DNA of 64,000 nucleotides. Origin: Stutzerimonas stutzeri (GTDB lineage: Bacteria; Pseudomonadota; Gammaproteobacteria; Pseudomonadales; Pseudomonadaceae). The notes beneath the pieces were generated by a model. The model was not told the DNA's origin. It made no database searches and saw only the letters and a program-made list of their open reading frames with translations. Location of the stretch: assembly GCF_019090095.1 (NCBI RefSeq), contig NZ_JAGQFP010000002.1, positions 1,302,001 through 1,366,000 of the forward strand, read 5' to 3'. The position numbers were made by a program, and so were the translations under genes. Below, piece after piece: positions 18,684 to 28,535 of the stretch (position 1 is its first letter; every line of letters starts with the position of its first letter).

Positions 18684-19058
18684 TCAGTCCCGGTGTGCGG
18701 CCAGCGTGATCGATACCGACTCGGCGAAGCGCAGGGCGTGGGGCTTGTCCACTTCGACCTCGGCGTAGCGCACCTGAGGGTGCGCCATGACCAGATCGAG
18801 GATTTCCTGGGTGAGGCGCTCGAGCAGGGCGAAGCGGTTGTCTTCGACGTGACGAATGATGGCCTTGGTGATGGTGCGGTAGTTCAAGGCGTGTTCGATG
18901 TCGTTGTCGCGTACGGCGTCGGCGGCCGGGTAGAGCATCGTCAGATTGATCAGAACATCCTGTTTGTTGAGGATCTCTTCCTCCTTGATGCCGATGAAGG
19001 TACGCAGTCGCAAGTCTTTGACGCGGATGCGCGCCATGGCGGGTTCCAGTCGAGGCAT
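18684..19058 (-). CDS. folX: dihydroneopterin triphosphate 2'-epimerase
   Basis: A 124-residue enzyme of the FolB/FolX tunnelling fold. It epimerises dihydroneopterin triphosphate to dihydromonapterin triphosphate. The stretch [17 protein letters not shown] followed by [16 protein letters not shown] and FALLERLTQ matches FolX more closely than FolB. GAAGGAAC precedes the ATG at 19058. folM lies 16 bp upstream, so the pair makes tetrahydromonapterin, which in Pseudomonas serves as cofactor for phenylalanine hydroxylase. Confidence 0.9.
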   Translation of the reverse strand: MPRLEPAMARIRVKDLRLRTFIGIKEEEILNKQDVLINLTMLYPAADAVRDNDIEHALNYRTITKAIIRHVEDNRFALLERLTQEILDLVMAHPQVRYAEVEVDKPHALRFAESVSITLAAHRD

Positions 19059-19074
19059 GTTGTTCCTTCGCGTA

Positions 19075-19785
19075 TCAGATCAGGTGACGGCCACCGTTGA
19101 CCGCCAGGGTGGTGCCGGTGACGTAGGGATTATCGAGCAGATAACGCAGGCTCTGGTAGATCACTTCGGCGCCGGGCTCGATGCCCAGTGCGGATTTGGC
19201 CAAGGCCTTGCGTCGGTATTGGGCATCATCGTCCGGATTGAACTGTATCAGGGCCGGAGCGATGCCGTTGACCTTGATGGCCGGTGCGAGGCTGGCGGCG
19301 AACGACAGCGTGAGGTTGTCCAGGCCGGCTTTGCTTGCCGCGTAGGCGATGTGCTTCTTGCTACCGACGCGGGTCACGTCGTCGCTGATATGGATGATAT
19401 CGGCCGGACCGCCATGGTGTAGCAGGTCAGCGCACTGGAGATTGATCAGGTAGGGGGCGAGCATGTGCACCTCGAACATGCGCTGAAACACCTCGGCCTC
19501 CTGGCCTGGCGTCTCGACGTGCCAGTCCGATGCGTTGTGAACGATGGCACGCAAGGCCTGCGTCTGTTGCTTGAGCGCCGCAATGAAGGCATGGATGCCC
19601 GCCGCACCGGAAAAGTCGGCCTGCAGCGTGACGGCGCCACGGTCGCGCAGCCGCTCGAGGCTGGGCCTGGGGGTGCGGTAGCTGATGATCACTGGCTGCC
19701 CTTCATCGAGCAGACGCTCGGCGCAATGCAGGCCGATGCGTTGGCTGGCGCCGGTGATCAGGATCGGGGCCACTGGCTGGGTCAT
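19075..19785 (-). CDS. folM: dihydromonapterin reductase
   Basis: A 236-residue short-chain dehydrogenase (NADPH). The nucleotide motif is [19 protein letters not shown], the catalytic Tyr-Lys pair is in [21 protein letters not shown], and the end is [13 protein letters not shown]. FolM reduces dihydromonapterin (and weakly dihydrofolate). Adjacency to folX supports this assignment over a generic SDR. The start is ATG 19785. A GTG at 19794 in frame would add three residues, and neither has a strong ribosome binding site. Confidence 0.88.
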   Translation of the reverse strand: MTQPVAPILITGASQRIGLHCAERLLDEGQPVIISYRTPRPSLERLRDRGAVTLQADFSGAAGIHAFIAALKQQTQALRAIVHNASDWHVETPGQEAEVFQRMFEVHMLAPYLINLQCADLLHHGGPADIIHISDDVTRVGSKKHIAYAASKAGLDNLTLSFAASLAPAIKVNGIAPALIQFNPDDDAQYRRKALAKSALGIEPGAEVIYQSLRYLLDNPYVTGTTLAVNGGRHLI

Positions 19786-19920
19786 GGTCGTCACTGAGTC
19801 GCTGGAAGAGGCCGCGTCGGGAGGCGCGGGTGATGCGCCAGCTTACACCAGGCACCTGACGGCATCACGCCGACACCGCCTGCCGCTGTCGGACAACATA
19901 ATGACCCAGGAGGCGAGCCG

Positions 19921-20568
19921 CTAGGAGTGCTCGGGGGTTTCGCTGAATACCTCGGTCGGCAGCTCCGGTTGCAGCTCCGGATGCAACCGCTGGTGCTGCT
20001 CGTACAGGTAGGAACGGATGCGCTCGGCGTCGCGATGTTGCGGGTATTCGACCTCATAGGCCGTCAGCCCATCCTTGGCATCGCGGACTCGGTGGGCATC
20101 GATCTCCAGCGCGACCTCTCCGGGGAGCGCCAAGTGCAGGTGCAGGTGCTTGGGCGCCTTGCGCTTCTTCCCGACGTCGACCAGAAGGCCATTGGGCGAC
20201 AGTTCATGAACGCTGAGCGCGGTCTCGTGGCCGTTGTCGGAGAGCAGCGGCAGGGGCTCGTCTAGCGGCAGCCGCCACGCCCGAACGACCGGTCCGCGCT
20301 CGTAAATGGTCGGCGGGGCGAGTTGCAGCCGAACGGTCTGGAACTCGTCCTTGCCAAGCTGTAAGGGGAACGACATGCAATAGTCGTCGAACTCCGCTTC
20401 GAAGGTCAGCTTGGCCTTGGCGGCCAGGCGTAACAGCAGGCTGTTCGCCTTGTCGCCGCCGTCCACACGAAAACCGCCCGGCGTCTGGCCGGTTTCCGCG
20501 GACGAACTCGTGAGAAGGTCGTTGATATACGCCAGCTCGGTGCTGGTCAGAATGGACTTGTTCGGCAT
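19921..20568 (-). CDS. PilZ-like domain protein, hypothetical
   Basis: A 215-residue cytoplasmic protein. The central part (YCMSFPLQLGKDEFQTVRLQ ... LSVHELSPNGLLVDVGKKR) has the pattern of a PilZ-type beta barrel: a variant D/NxSxxG element (ELSPNGLLV) and a following hydrophobic strand. A canonical RxxxR is not obvious, so c-di-GMP binding is uncertain. The C-terminus is a charged helix rich in His and Glu. I start at ATG 20568, preceded by GAGAGGG. It diverges from the flavodoxin gene. Confidence 0.65.
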   Translation of the reverse strand: MPNKSILTSTELAYINDLLTSSSAETGQTPGGFRVDGGDKANSLLLRLAAKAKLTFEAEFDDYCMSFPLQLGKDEFQTVRLQLAPPTIYERGPVVRAWRLPLDEPLPLLSDNGHETALSVHELSPNGLLVDVGKKRKAPKHLHLHLALPGEVALEIDAHRVRDAKDGLTAYEVEYPQHRDAERIRSYLYEQHQRLHPELQPELPTEVFSETPEHS

Positions 20569-20785
20569 CACGATTCCCTCTCCAGGGCAGCAGGACTGGC
20601 CTGCCCATGCCTCGCTCCGCGCGCCCGTCAGGCACCCGCGAGATCCTCTGCAGGACCGCCTTGCGACAACGCGTTGCGCGACAAGTTGCAACCAGACGCA
20701 CCGATGTAAGAATAGAGCTCCCAGCGCCAGCCGGAGGGACCGAATGCGGCATAATGTTCCGCTTCCATTCGCAGCGGAGCCCACC

Positions 20786-21238
20786 ATGAAAGTTGCCATC
20801 CTCTCCGGTACGGTCTACGGCACAGCCGAAGATGTTGCCCGCCACGCCGCCACGCACCTGAAGGCAGCAGGTTTCGAGGCCTGGCATGATCCACGTGCGC
20901 AGTTGGCGCAGGTTATCGATTTCGCCCCGCAGGCGTTGCTGGTGGTCACCGCCACCACCGGCATGGGCGAGCTGCCTGACAATTTCGTCCCGCTGTACTC
21001 GGCCATTCGCGACCAGTTTCCGGCCTGGCAGGGCTTACCCGGTGGCGTCATTGCGCTAGGCGATGCCAGCTACGGCGACACCTTCTGTGCAGCCGGCGAG
21101 CTGGTGCGTGAGTTGTTTGCCGAACTTGGCGTCCAGGAAGTGCAAGAGATGCTGCGCCTCGATGCGAGCGAGACGGTGACCCCCGAGCGTGACGCCGAAC
21201 CTTGGCTGGAAGGCTTCGCCGCGGCCCTGCGCCGCTGA
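20786..21238 (+). CDS. flavodoxin, MioC-like
   Basis: A 150-residue electron carrier. The FMN phosphate loop is SGTVYGTAEDVA, VVTATTGMGELPDNF is the second flavin loop, and GDASYGDTFCAAG the third. The length and the TMGxGE-like motif match MioC-type short flavodoxins. The partner enzyme is unknown. ATG 20786 follows GCGGAGC. Confidence 0.88.
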   Translation: MKVAILSGTVYGTAEDVARHAATHLKAAGFEAWHDPRAQLAQVIDFAPQALLVVTATTGMGELPDNFVPLYSAIRDQFPAWQGLPGGVIALGDASYGDTFCAAGELVRELFAELGVQEVQEMLRLDASETVTPERDAEPWLEGFAAALRR

Positions 21239-21261
21239 TGCGCTAAACGTCGTGCGGGCTT

Positions 21262-21855
21262 CTAGCGCGACCCGGCTGGCCCGTCAGCCGCTTGCCGGGC
21301 GAATGCCTGCAGCTGCGGGTAGAACGCACGGAAGTCCTGCTGCAGCGGCCGGTACAGGCGCTCCAGCTCACGGACCCCGCCGGCGAGCCCTTCGGGGCGT
21401 GACAGACGGCGGCTCATGCCGGCCACGACCTGCTCCATCACGCTAAACTCGCGATAACTGCCGAGCCAGTCCTGGGCGGCCATGCGCGGCGCGATCACCG
21501 CCAGCTTGCCCGGTAGCTCGGCCTCCTCGCGCAGTACCCGATAGACCCGCGCCGTGAACTCATCCAGCGGCTCGTCGGCATAGTCGTGCCAGTGCGCGGC
21601 CAGGCAATGGTCAAAAAACAGGTCGATCAGAATGCCGGCGTAGCGGCGCCGCTCATTGGGAAAGCGCGCCTTGGCCTGCAACACCAGCGGATGGCTGTCG
21701 GTAAAGGCATCAATCTGACGGTGCAGGCGAATGCCGGCTTCGATCTGTGCGGGCCAACGCCCTTGCAGCGGGCCTTTTACAAAGTCGCCGTACAGGCTGC
21801 CGAGCAGTGCGCCGGACTGCGGGCCGCCGAGATGCAAGTGTGCGAGATAGTTCAT
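21262..21855 (-). CDS. acpH: acyl carrier protein phosphodiesterase
   Basis: A 197-residue hydrolase that removes the phosphopantetheine arm from acyl carrier protein. It starts MNYLAHLHLGGPQSGALLGSL and carries DFVKGPL, RLHRQIDAFTDSHPLV and the HD-like FFDHCLAAHW. Family length is normal. It converges with the flavodoxin gene and lies beside the ornithine-lipid acyltransferases, which use acyl-ACP; a functional link is plausible but unproven. Confidence 0.92.
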   Translation of the reverse strand: MNYLAHLHLGGPQSGALLGSLYGDFVKGPLQGRWPAQIEAGIRLHRQIDAFTDSHPLVLQAKARFPNERRRYAGILIDLFFDHCLAAHWHDYADEPLDEFTARVYRVLREEAELPGKLAVIAPRMAAQDWLGSYREFSVMEQVVAGMSRRLSRPEGLAGGVRELERLYRPLQQDFRAFYPQLQAFARQAADGPAGSR

Positions 21856-21892
21856 GGGAGCAGTCTAGCAGCGCCGCCTGGCCCGGGGTGCA

Positions 21893-22663
21893 TCACGCCG
21901 CGTCGGGTACCTCGGCGACGGCGCCGTACAGCGCCTCGGCGATCGCCTTGTGGCAGGCGCGACCGAGTGAGTTGCGTGCCATTGCGCGACTGTCGATCGG
22001 TGGCAGTAGCTGAATATCCACCTGGGCGATGTCGGTGCTCAGCAGCCTGAACAGATGGGTAAGCAGGTCATCGTCGCCGACGAAGGGGGCCTGGGCGTCG
22101 GCCTCACCGTTGCGCCAGTAACGGATCGCAACGGGTTGGATCGGCGTGCCGGTCTCGATGGCGGAGGACAGCAAGCGGCTGTGGAACGGGCGCAAGGTCG
22201 TGCCATCCGTGGTGGTGCCCTCGGGAAAGATCAGCAGTGTGCCGCGCTCTTGCAGCGCCGCGCCGAGTTGCCGGTTCAGCACGGCACTGTCACCACCGCC
22301 TCGGCGGATGAATTGGGTGCCCGCTTCGGCGGCCAGCCAACCGAGCAGCGGCCAGCGGCGCACGTCGGACTTGGCCAGAAAAGCCATCGGCTGGAGCATG
22401 CCGATCAGCGGAATGTCCGTCCAGGACACGTGATTGGCCAGCCAGAGCATTGGTCGATCGGGGCACTGCCCGGACAGCCGGAGCTCGAAGGGAAGAGCGC
22501 CCGCCAGACGCGCAAGAAACCAGCGGCACAGCCGGTGGCGCGTGGCGGCGGACGGCGTGGCGCCGGCCAGCGCACCGATCCTCAGGCTGCTGGCCAGGCA
22601 AGCGCCGAGTGCAATGACGCCGCTCAGACGGGCCAGTCGTGCATACAACCGCAGCCTGCTCAT
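21893..22663 (-). CDS. olsA: lyso-ornithine lipid / 1-acylglycerol-3-phosphate acyltransferase
   Basis: A 256-residue PlsC-family membrane acyltransferase. An N-terminal hydrophobic segment precedes NHVSWTD (catalytic H(X4)D) and FPEGTTTDG (acceptor binding). Its ATG lies immediately after the stop of olsB (TAGATG), so they are translationally coupled. In ornithine-lipid synthesis OlsA adds the second acyl chain to the lyso-lipid made by OlsB. The symbol rests mainly on this pairing. Confidence 0.9.
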   Translation of the reverse strand: MSRLRLYARLARLSGVIALGACLASSLRIGALAGATPSAATRHRLCRWFLARLAGALPFELRLSGQCPDRPMLWLANHVSWTDIPLIGMLQPMAFLAKSDVRRWPLLGWLAAEAGTQFIRRGGGDSAVLNRQLGAALQERGTLLIFPEGTTTDGTTLRPFHSRLLSSAIETGTPIQPVAIRYWRNGEADAQAPFVGDDDLLTHLFRLLSTDIAQVDIQLLPPIDSRAMARNSLGRACHKAIAEALYGAVAEVPDAA

Positions 22664-23410
22664 CTAGACGGCGGCCTTGAAGTGCCGGGCATAGCGAGGG
22701 CAGAGCTCGTCGCGCTTGAGCAATATGAAGACATCGGCAACCTGGAAATCGGGATCCCAGCAGGGTTCGCCGCAGATCTTCGCGCCGAGCCGCAGATACG
22801 CCTTGAGCAAGGGCGGCGGTTGCGCGATGACGTTGCCCGGCGACTCCAGCGCGGGCAGCGGATGCTTCGGCTTGGCCTGCAGCAAGTCGGTGCTCATGTA
22901 TCGCTCGCGTAGCCGCTGCATGATGGCCTGGGCCTGGATGCCACCGTCGCGCATGGGAATGCTCGCGCACCCCATCAGGTAGCGATAACCGCCTTGGTTG
23001 AGGGCGTCCGCCAGTGCGCTCCAGAGCACGGCGATGGTCGCACCGTTTCGGTAGCCGGGGTGCACACAGGTGCGGCCGATTTCGAGAATCGGCGCGCTTA
23101 GTTCCGCCAGCCCGTGGAGGCTGAATTCCCCTTCGCTGTAAAAGCGCCCGAGCGAGCGTGCGGCGTGACTGTCGAGCAGCCGCGTGGTGGCGACCAGCAT
23201 GCCGTTGTCGAGATCACGCACGCCGATATGGCTGCAATAAGCATCGAACTCATCGTGGTCGAGGCCCGCTTCGGCGCCGTTCAGCTGCGCGCCGAATTCA
23301 CTGCTGAACACCTGGTAGCGCAGTGTTTGGGCATCGAGCAAGGCCGCCTGCCCATGGAGACGCTCTGCCTGTAGGCGGCGGGAGGTACGAGGGAAATCGA
23401 GGGTGGTCAT
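22664..23410 (-). CDS. olsB: L-ornithine N-alpha-acyltransferase
   Basis: A 248-residue acyltransferase of the hemolysin-like GNAT family that uses 3-hydroxyacyl-ACP and ornithine. Recognisable stretches are [57 protein letters not shown] and [32 protein letters not shown] precedes the ATG. It is the first gene of olsBA. Ornithine lipids are often made under phosphate limitation, but I saw no clear Pho box. Confidence 0.93.
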   Translation of the reverse strand: MTTLDFPRTSRRLQAERLHGQAALLDAQTLRYQVFSSEFGAQLNGAEAGLDHDEFDAYCSHIGVRDLDNGMLVATTRLLDSHAARSLGRFYSEGEFSLHGLAELSAPILEIGRTCVHPGYRNGATIAVLWSALADALNQGGYRYLMGCASIPMRDGGIQAQAIMQRLRERYMSTDLLQAKPKHPLPALESPGNVIAQPPPLLKAYLRLGAKICGEPCWDPDFQVADVFILLKRDELCPRYARHFKAAV

Positions 23411-23604
23411 GCCTGTCTCCTTGGTCAGCCTTGGCTCGGCGCTGCAAACGCAGCGCTTGGTTGCTATGGTTGAGGCGCCGTCGAACAGTGATGCCGAATC
23501 AGGCTAGGCAGAGGCCGTGTCACGGCGGTTACCAATCGATGATGCTTGGATGACGATGCTTGCCATTGGCCATCTGGCGCTGTTGACCCCAAGGAGTGAG
23601 AGCG

Positions 23605-24510
23605 ATGTCTTGGCACGAACTGATTGGCCCGCTGCACCGTCTGCCGTCACGGCTTGCGCTGGATGACTGGTTTGCGGCGCTGCAGGCTCAGTGCGAGGGT
23701 GACCTGTTCGAGCTGGCGGTGCTCGGCGGCCGGCTGGCAGAAACGCCCGGGTTGGCGTTCGTCGCCGGTTATCAGGCGGCATTGCGGCGGCTCTGGCCCG
23801 ATGCGCCCGAGGGGCTCGGCGCGCTGTGCACAACGGAAGACCGCAAGTTGCGCCCAGCCGACATGCTGACGCGATTGGAGGGCGCGCAGCTGACCGGCCA
23901 CAAGGACTTCGTCACCGGCGGTACAACCGCGAGCTGGTTGCTGGTGTCTGCGCGCGACGAGCCGCCCGGCGAGCGCCCGCGTCTGAGCCTGTGCATGGTC
24001 CGTTGCGACGAGGTGGGTGTGCACCTCGAGCCTGGACCGCCACTGCCGCTGCTGCCGGACGTGCCCCACGGACGCTTGCGGTTGGTGCATGCGCACTGCC
24101 AGCGGCTGACGGGGGATGGCTGGGACGATTACGTCAAACCGTTCCGCACGCTGGAGGATCTGTATGTGATGGCGGCCCTGGTCGGCTGGCTATATGGCGT
24201 GGGACGCGAGTGCGCCTGGCCGCAGGGCTTGCAACTGCAGCTGTTGGGCATATTGGCTGGCGCGGCCGAGGTGTCACGCCTGCCTCCCGCGGACCCCGCC
24301 ACGCATCTGTTGCTGGCCGCGTTGAGCCAGCAATTGGCGGCGCTTGGCCCTGGGCTCGATGCTGCGCTGGCGGCTGGCCCGCCGCAGTGGTTAGGCTTGT
24401 GGCAACGTGATCGTGGCGTGCTGCAACTGGCTCGGGGTGCCCAGGCCAGGCGGCTGGCCCAGGCCGCGGCGACCTTGGGGCTGACGCCGTTGGCTGACCC
24501 GACGCCGTGA
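23605..24510 (+). CDS. acyl-CoA dehydrogenase-like protein (divergent)
   Basis: A 301-residue protein, shorter than ordinary acyl-CoA dehydrogenases (about 380). LTGHKDFVTGGTTASWLLVSARD resembles the middle beta domain (usually LNGxKxxVTxG..ADxxLV..), and the C-terminal half is helical like the family's last domain. The usual catalytic Glu region and N-terminal helices are not obvious, so it may be non-catalytic or may use a different substrate. AAGGAG at 23591-23596 selects ATG 23605. It diverges from olsBA and precedes the phospholipase D-type gene, so a lipid role is plausible. Confidence 0.7.
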   Translation: MSWHELIGPLHRLPSRLALDDWFAALQAQCEGDLFELAVLGGRLAETPGLAFVAGYQAALRRLWPDAPEGLGALCTTEDRKLRPADMLTRLEGAQLTGHKDFVTGGTTASWLLVSARDEPPGERPRLSLCMVRCDEVGVHLEPGPPLPLLPDVPHGRLRLVHAHCQRLTGDGWDDYVKPFRTLEDLYVMAALVGWLYGVGRECAWPQGLQLQLLGILAGAAEVSRLPPADPATHLLLAALSQQLAALGPGLDAALAAGPPQWLGLWQRDRGVLQLARGAQARRLAQAAATLGLTPLADPTP

Positions 24511-24697
24511 ACCGTGGCGCCATCGGGAACTCCTCGTCGTCCGAGGCGCCTATAGCAGGCGTGCCGCAATGGCACGGGACGATTGTCGAGTGCCTGATCG
24601 GCGACGTCCTGACCCTTTCTCAGACAAGGATTTCAATGTCTCTCAGCTGTATCGCTACGCTTGCTTGGTGCGCCGCAGTCGTGCGGAGCCTTCGACC

Positions 24698-25861
24698 ATG
24701 ATGCTGGCGGGGGAGGTGTTCCCGTGGCGCGACGGCAACCGCTTCCAGCTGTTGACCGACGGGCCGACGTTCTTCCCGCGCATCCTGGCGAGTATCGAGG
24801 CGGCCGAGCGTCGGGTGGATGTCGAGCTTTACCTGGTAGAGGATGGCCGCTGCGTGGAGCGTTTGTTCGACGCGCTGGTGGCGGCAGCCGAACGCGGGGT
24901 GCGGGTGCGTTGCCTGTTCGATGGCTTTGGTTGCCTGAAACTGGGGCAGAAAGCGCGTCAGCGTCTGAGCGATGCCGGGATCGATTTTCGCCAGTACAAC
25001 CCGCTGAAACTGCGCCTGAAATTTCGCAACCTGCACCGCGATCATCGCAAGCTGATCCTGATCGACGACCGGCATTGCTTCGTCGGCGGCGCTGGCGCAA
25101 CGGATGAGTTCTGGAATCCTGACAACCCGGACGAGCACTGGCACGAAGTGATGGTCGAAATTGCCGGCCCGTTGCTCGACGACTGGCGGCGACTGTTCGA
25201 TGTGCAATGGGCGTTGTGCCTGAAGCGGCGGATCTGGCAACTGCCGTTACCGCAGCGGCAGCCGAGGGTGCCGGCCAACCCCTCGCTCGACACGGGCATG
25301 GGGCGGGTCGCCTATTCAGCGGCGCGGCAGCATCGAGACATTCTGCATAGCCTGTTGCGCAACCTGCGACACGCACAGCGCCGGATCTGGCTGGCCACGC
25401 CTTATTTCCTGCCGACCGGTCGGGTACGCCGCGAATTGATGCGCGCGGCACGTCGAGGCGTCGATGTGCAGCTGTTGCTGACCAGCCGTAATACCGATCA
25501 CCCCGCGGTGCGCTATGCCGGACAGCGCTATTACCCAAGGCTGCTCCGGGCGGGCGTGCGGATTCATGAATATCAGCCACACTTCCTGCACATGAAAATG
25601 GTGCTGGTCGATGACTGGGTCAGTATCGGTTCATGCAACTTCGATCACTGGAACCTGCGCTGGAACCTGGAGGCCAATCTGGAAGCGGTCGACACGCCGT
25701 TCAGCGAGTCTGTGGTCGCCAGCTTCGAGCATGATTTCTCCCGCAGCCTGGAAATCGACCTCGAGCAGTGGCACGCGCGTCCGCTCAGCCAGCGCGTCTA
25801 TCAGCGCATGTGGGGCTTGCTCGATCGCCTCGTGATCAACATATTCAACCGCAGCGGCTGA
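24698..25861 (+). CDS. phospholipase D-family cardiolipin synthase-like protein (ClsB-like)
   Basis: A 387-residue protein with two HKD motifs: [17 protein letters not shown] (near residue 115) and [19 protein letters not shown] (near 300). This double-HKD layout, without N-terminal membrane helices, matches ClsB/YbhO-type cardiolipin synthases. These condense phosphatidylglycerol with a second lipid. The start is ATG 24698, with GCGGAGCC upstream. The frame is open from 24569 but the added 43 residues are not family-like. A non-synthase phospholipase role is possible. Confidence 0.85.
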   Translation: MMLAGEVFPWRDGNRFQLLTDGPTFFPRILASIEAAERRVDVELYLVEDGRCVERLFDALVAAAERGVRVRCLFDGFGCLKLGQKARQRLSDAGIDFRQYNPLKLRLKFRNLHRDHRKLILIDDRHCFVGGAGATDEFWNPDNPDEHWHEVMVEIAGPLLDDWRRLFDVQWALCLKRRIWQLPLPQRQPRVPANPSLDTGMGRVAYSAARQHRDILHSLLRNLRHAQRRIWLATPYFLPTGRVRRELMRAARRGVDVQLLLTSRNTDHPAVRYAGQRYYPRLLRAGVRIHEYQPHFLHMKMVLVDDWVSIGSCNFDHWNLRWNLEANLEAVDTPFSESVVASFEHDFSRSLEIDLEQWHARPLSQRVYQRMWGLLDRLVINIFNRSG

Positions 25862-25910
25862 GGCACGGCCCGGGCGCTGCAAACCTTCACCTGACTGGGA
25901 GCGTGTTTCG

Positions 25911-26492
25911 ATGGCTGCGAAGAAGATCCTGATGCTGGTCGGCGACTATGTTGAAGATTACGAAACCATGGTGCCGTTTCAGGCACTGCAGATGGTCGGG
26001 CACACCGTGCATGCGGTCTGTCCGGACAAGAAGGCGGGCGATACGGTGCGTACCGCGATCCATGATTTCGAGGGTGATCAGACCTACAGCGAGAAGCCGG
26101 GTCATAACTTCGCCCTGAACTTCGACTTCGCCGCGGTGCGGGCCGAGGATTATGACGCGCTGGTCGTGCCCGGCGGCCGCTCGCCGGAGTACTTGCGCCT
26201 CAATGAGCAGGTGCTAAGCCTGGTCAAGGCGTTCGGCGAGGCGCAAAAGCCGATTGCCGCGGTGTGCCATGGTGCGCAGCTGCTGGCGGCGGCGGGGATT
26301 CTCCAGGGCCGCGGCTGTAGTGCATACCCTGCCTGCGCGCCGGAAGTGCGGTTGGCCGGCGGTGAATATGTCGATATACCTGTGGATCAGGCTCATACCC
26401 AGGGCAATCTGGTGACCGCTCCGGCATGGCCGGCGCATCCGGCGTGGCTGGCGGCGTTTCTCGAACTGCTCGGTACGCGCATCAGCCTGTAA
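25911..26492 (+). CDS. DJ-1/PfpI family protein
   Basis: A 193-residue glutamine amidotransferase-like protein. The nucleophile elbow is [14 protein letters not shown] with Cys near residue 122. [15 protein letters not shown] is the family's preceding loop. Members act as deglycases, peptidases or stress chaperones, and the activity here cannot be fixed. The long insertion ([18 protein letters not shown]) is typical of the PfpI/YhbO-like larger branch. Confidence 0.88.
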   Translation: MAAKKILMLVGDYVEDYETMVPFQALQMVGHTVHAVCPDKKAGDTVRTAIHDFEGDQTYSEKPGHNFALNFDFAAVRAEDYDALVVPGGRSPEYLRLNEQVLSLVKAFGEAQKPIAAVCHGAQLLAAAGILQGRGCSAYPACAPEVRLAGGEYVDIPVDQAHTQGNLVTAPAWPAHPAWLAAFLELLGTRISL

Positions 26493-26510
26493 CATGGCGT
26501 AGCGTTCACA

Positions 26511-26533
26511 GGCCCGCTACTGGCGGGCCTTTT
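26511..26533 (+). terminator. rho-independent terminator after the PfpI gene
   Basis: GGCCCGC-TACTG-GCGGGCC stem-loop followed by TTTT. It ends the PfpI transcript just before the VF530-type gene. Confidence 0.8.
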
Positions 26534-26568
26534 CGTTGGCCACGCGGCGCTCATCTGTCGAGACACCC

Positions 26569-26793
26569 ATGAACCAGGCAAAAGATCCCCTGCACGGCGT
26601 CACGCTGCACGACATCCTCGTCGAACTCGAGGCCCATTTCGGCTGGGACGGCCTGGCCGAGCGGGTCGATATTCGCTGCTTCAAGTGCGATCCCAGCATC
26701 AAATCGAGCCTGACCTTCCTGCGCAAGACGCCCTGGGCGCGGGCCAAGGTCGAGGCGCTGTACGTACAGCTGCGCAGCGCTGCACAGCGCTAG
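26569..26793 (+). CDS. VF530-family DNA-binding protein (DUF2132)
   Basis: A 74-residue protein of the VF530/DUF2132 family ([47 protein letters not shown]). Family members bind double-stranded DNA, but the biological role is unknown. The ATG at 26569 follows the upstream terminator by about 36 bp, so its promoter must overlap that region. An in-frame GTG/ATG at 26536 would overlap the terminator. Confidence 0.88.
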   Translation: MNQAKDPLHGVTLHDILVELEAHFGWDGLAERVDIRCFKCDPSIKSSLTFLRKTPWARAKVEALYVQLRSAAQR

Positions 26794-26862
26794 GTCCGGC
26801 AGCTGGTCGTCGTTAGCGAAGGACCGTTTATCCGCACTCAGAAAAAAAGATCTCCCCGCGAC

Positions 26863-26888
26863 TCAAGTTCGCTGAATCATGCCGATCC
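26863..26888 (+). promoter_or_regulatory. probable sigma-28 (FliA) promoter of the chemoreceptor gene
   Basis: TCAAG at 26863-26867, a 13-bp spacer, then GCCGATCC at 26881-26888. This fits the flagellar sigma factor pattern of Pseudomonas (TCAAG near -35, GCCGATAA near -10). It lies 70 bp before the receptor start. Confidence 0.65.
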
Positions 26889-26958
26889 TGTTACTGAATG
26901 ATTCGTTGCGCTGACGGGTCAGTCTGGAAACGAAGCGGTCTCAGGGAGATCAAAAACA

Positions 26959-28524
26959 ATGAGAAACAACGGACCGGTCAGCAACACAGAACGTAGCTTT
27001 CCTGAACACCAGCGGCTGATCTCTGCCACCGATACGCACGGCAAGATCGTTTACTGCAACGATGAGTTCGTCGCTATAAGCGGGTATGCGCGCAACGAGC
27101 TGATCGGCAGCCCGCACAACCTGGTGCGTCACCCCGACATGCCGCCGGCGGTCTTTCAGGCCATGTGGGGCCAACTGAAGGCGGGAAAGAGCTGGATGGG
27201 GGTGGTCAAGAACCGCTGCAAGAACGGTGACTTCTATTGGGTCAGCGCCTATGTCACGCCGATTCTCGACAACGGCACGCTGACCGGTTTCGAGTCTGTC
27301 CGGGTCAAGCCAACCGCAGAACAGGTAACCCGTGCCACGGCCCTCTATGCGCGGCTACGGGAAGGGCGCCCGGCGCTCTCCGTGGGGCGCCGAGCCATGG
27401 GCCATATGCGTGCCCTGTCGCTGCCGCTGGCTGGCGCTCTGCTGGCCAGCGTCAGTGTGCTCTGGCTGCCGCCCGCAGCGGCGATCGTTGCGATCGTCGG
27501 CCTGTTTCTGGCGCTGGGGCTTGGCTGTCACATGGCTACTGAAAGGCAGATGGCGCAGATACTGCAAAGCGTGCCAAACGCGTTTAGCGATCCGGTGGTC
27601 GCGCTCACCTATACGCACCAGCACGGGAATGCCGCCCGGCTGGCAATGGCCCTGATCAGCGAGGATGCTCGCTTGCGCACCGCCCTGACGCGGTTGTCCG
27701 ATCTCGCCGTGCAGGTGCAGAGCGCTTCGGCGGATACCTTCCAGTTGGCCAGCCAGACGGAAAACGATCTGCGCCAGCAGCGCGGTGAAACCGACATGAC
27801 GGCCACGGCTGTCACCGAGATGACCGCCTCGATCGGAGAAGTGGCCGCTCACGTTCAGCAGACCGCAGAAGAGGCGACCACCGCCAACGCACTGGCCAAT
27901 GATGGCGACCGGGTGGCCGAACGTTCACGCAAAGCCATGGAGATGCTCGCCAGCACCGTCGGCAACATTGGCAGTGCGGTAAATGAACTGGCCGGCGAGA
28001 CCCAGCAGATCATGGCCGCCGCCGGAATGATCCAGAGTATTGCCGAACAGACCAACCTGCTGGCGCTCAACGCCGCCATCGAAGCGGCGCGTGCCGGCGA
28101 ACAGGGACGGGGCTTCGCCGTGGTGGCGGACGAGGTGCGCGCGCTGGCCAGCAAGACGCGTGATTCGACGCAGCAGATCCAGACCATCATCGAGTCGCTG
28201 ACCCGCAAGGCCGACGAGGCGGTGAGCATCGCTCAGGTTGGCGACCGGGAGGCTGCGCAGGGCCTGGCCCAGGTCATCGAGACGCAGCAGGCGCTGGAGG
28301 GGATTCGCGAGGCGGTCAGCCGCATCACCAACATGAGCCAGCAGATGGCCGCCGCCGCCGAGGAGCAGGCGCATGTGGCAGAGGATATCGCTCAGCAGAT
28401 TACGCGTATCGCCGGGAGCACAGACAGCAATGCCAGCAAGGCGGAGCGCACCATGCAGCGTGGGCGCGAACTCGAAGGTGCGGCACGTGGTCTGCGGGCG
28501 CTGGTCGAACGTTTCAATCGCTGA
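26959..28524 (+). CDS. Aer-like PAS-domain methyl-accepting chemotaxis protein
   Basis: A 521-residue chemoreceptor. An N-terminal PAS domain resembles the FAD-binding sensor of Aer ([47 protein letters not shown]). A hydrophobic hairpin at about 155-190 anchors it to the membrane without a periplasmic domain. The signalling domain carries the conserved tip [20 protein letters not shown]. It probably senses redox or oxygen and signals to CheA/CheW. GGGAG upstream and the FliA-type promoter suggest coexpression with flagellar genes. Confidence 0.93.
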   Translation: MRNNGPVSNTERSFPEHQRLISATDTHGKIVYCNDEFVAISGYARNELIGSPHNLVRHPDMPPAVFQAMWGQLKAGKSWMGVVKNRCKNGDFYWVSAYVTPILDNGTLTGFESVRVKPTAEQVTRATALYARLREGRPALSVGRRAMGHMRALSLPLAGALLASVSVLWLPPAAAIVAIVGLFLALGLGCHMATERQMAQILQSVPNAFSDPVVALTYTHQHGNAARLAMALISEDARLRTALTRLSDLAVQVQSASADTFQLASQTENDLRQQRGETDMTATAVTEMTASIGEVAAHVQQTAEEATTANALANDGDRVAERSRKAMEMLASTVGNIGSAVNELAGETQQIMAAAGMIQSIAEQTNLLALNAAIEAARAGEQGRGFAVVADEVRALASKTRDSTQQIQTIIESLTRKADEAVSIAQVGDREAAQGLAQVIETQQALEGIREAVSRITNMSQQMAAAAEEQAHVAEDIAQQITRIAGSTDSNASKAERTMQRGRELEGAARGLRALVERFNR

Positions 28525-28535
28525 TCACGCGGCAT

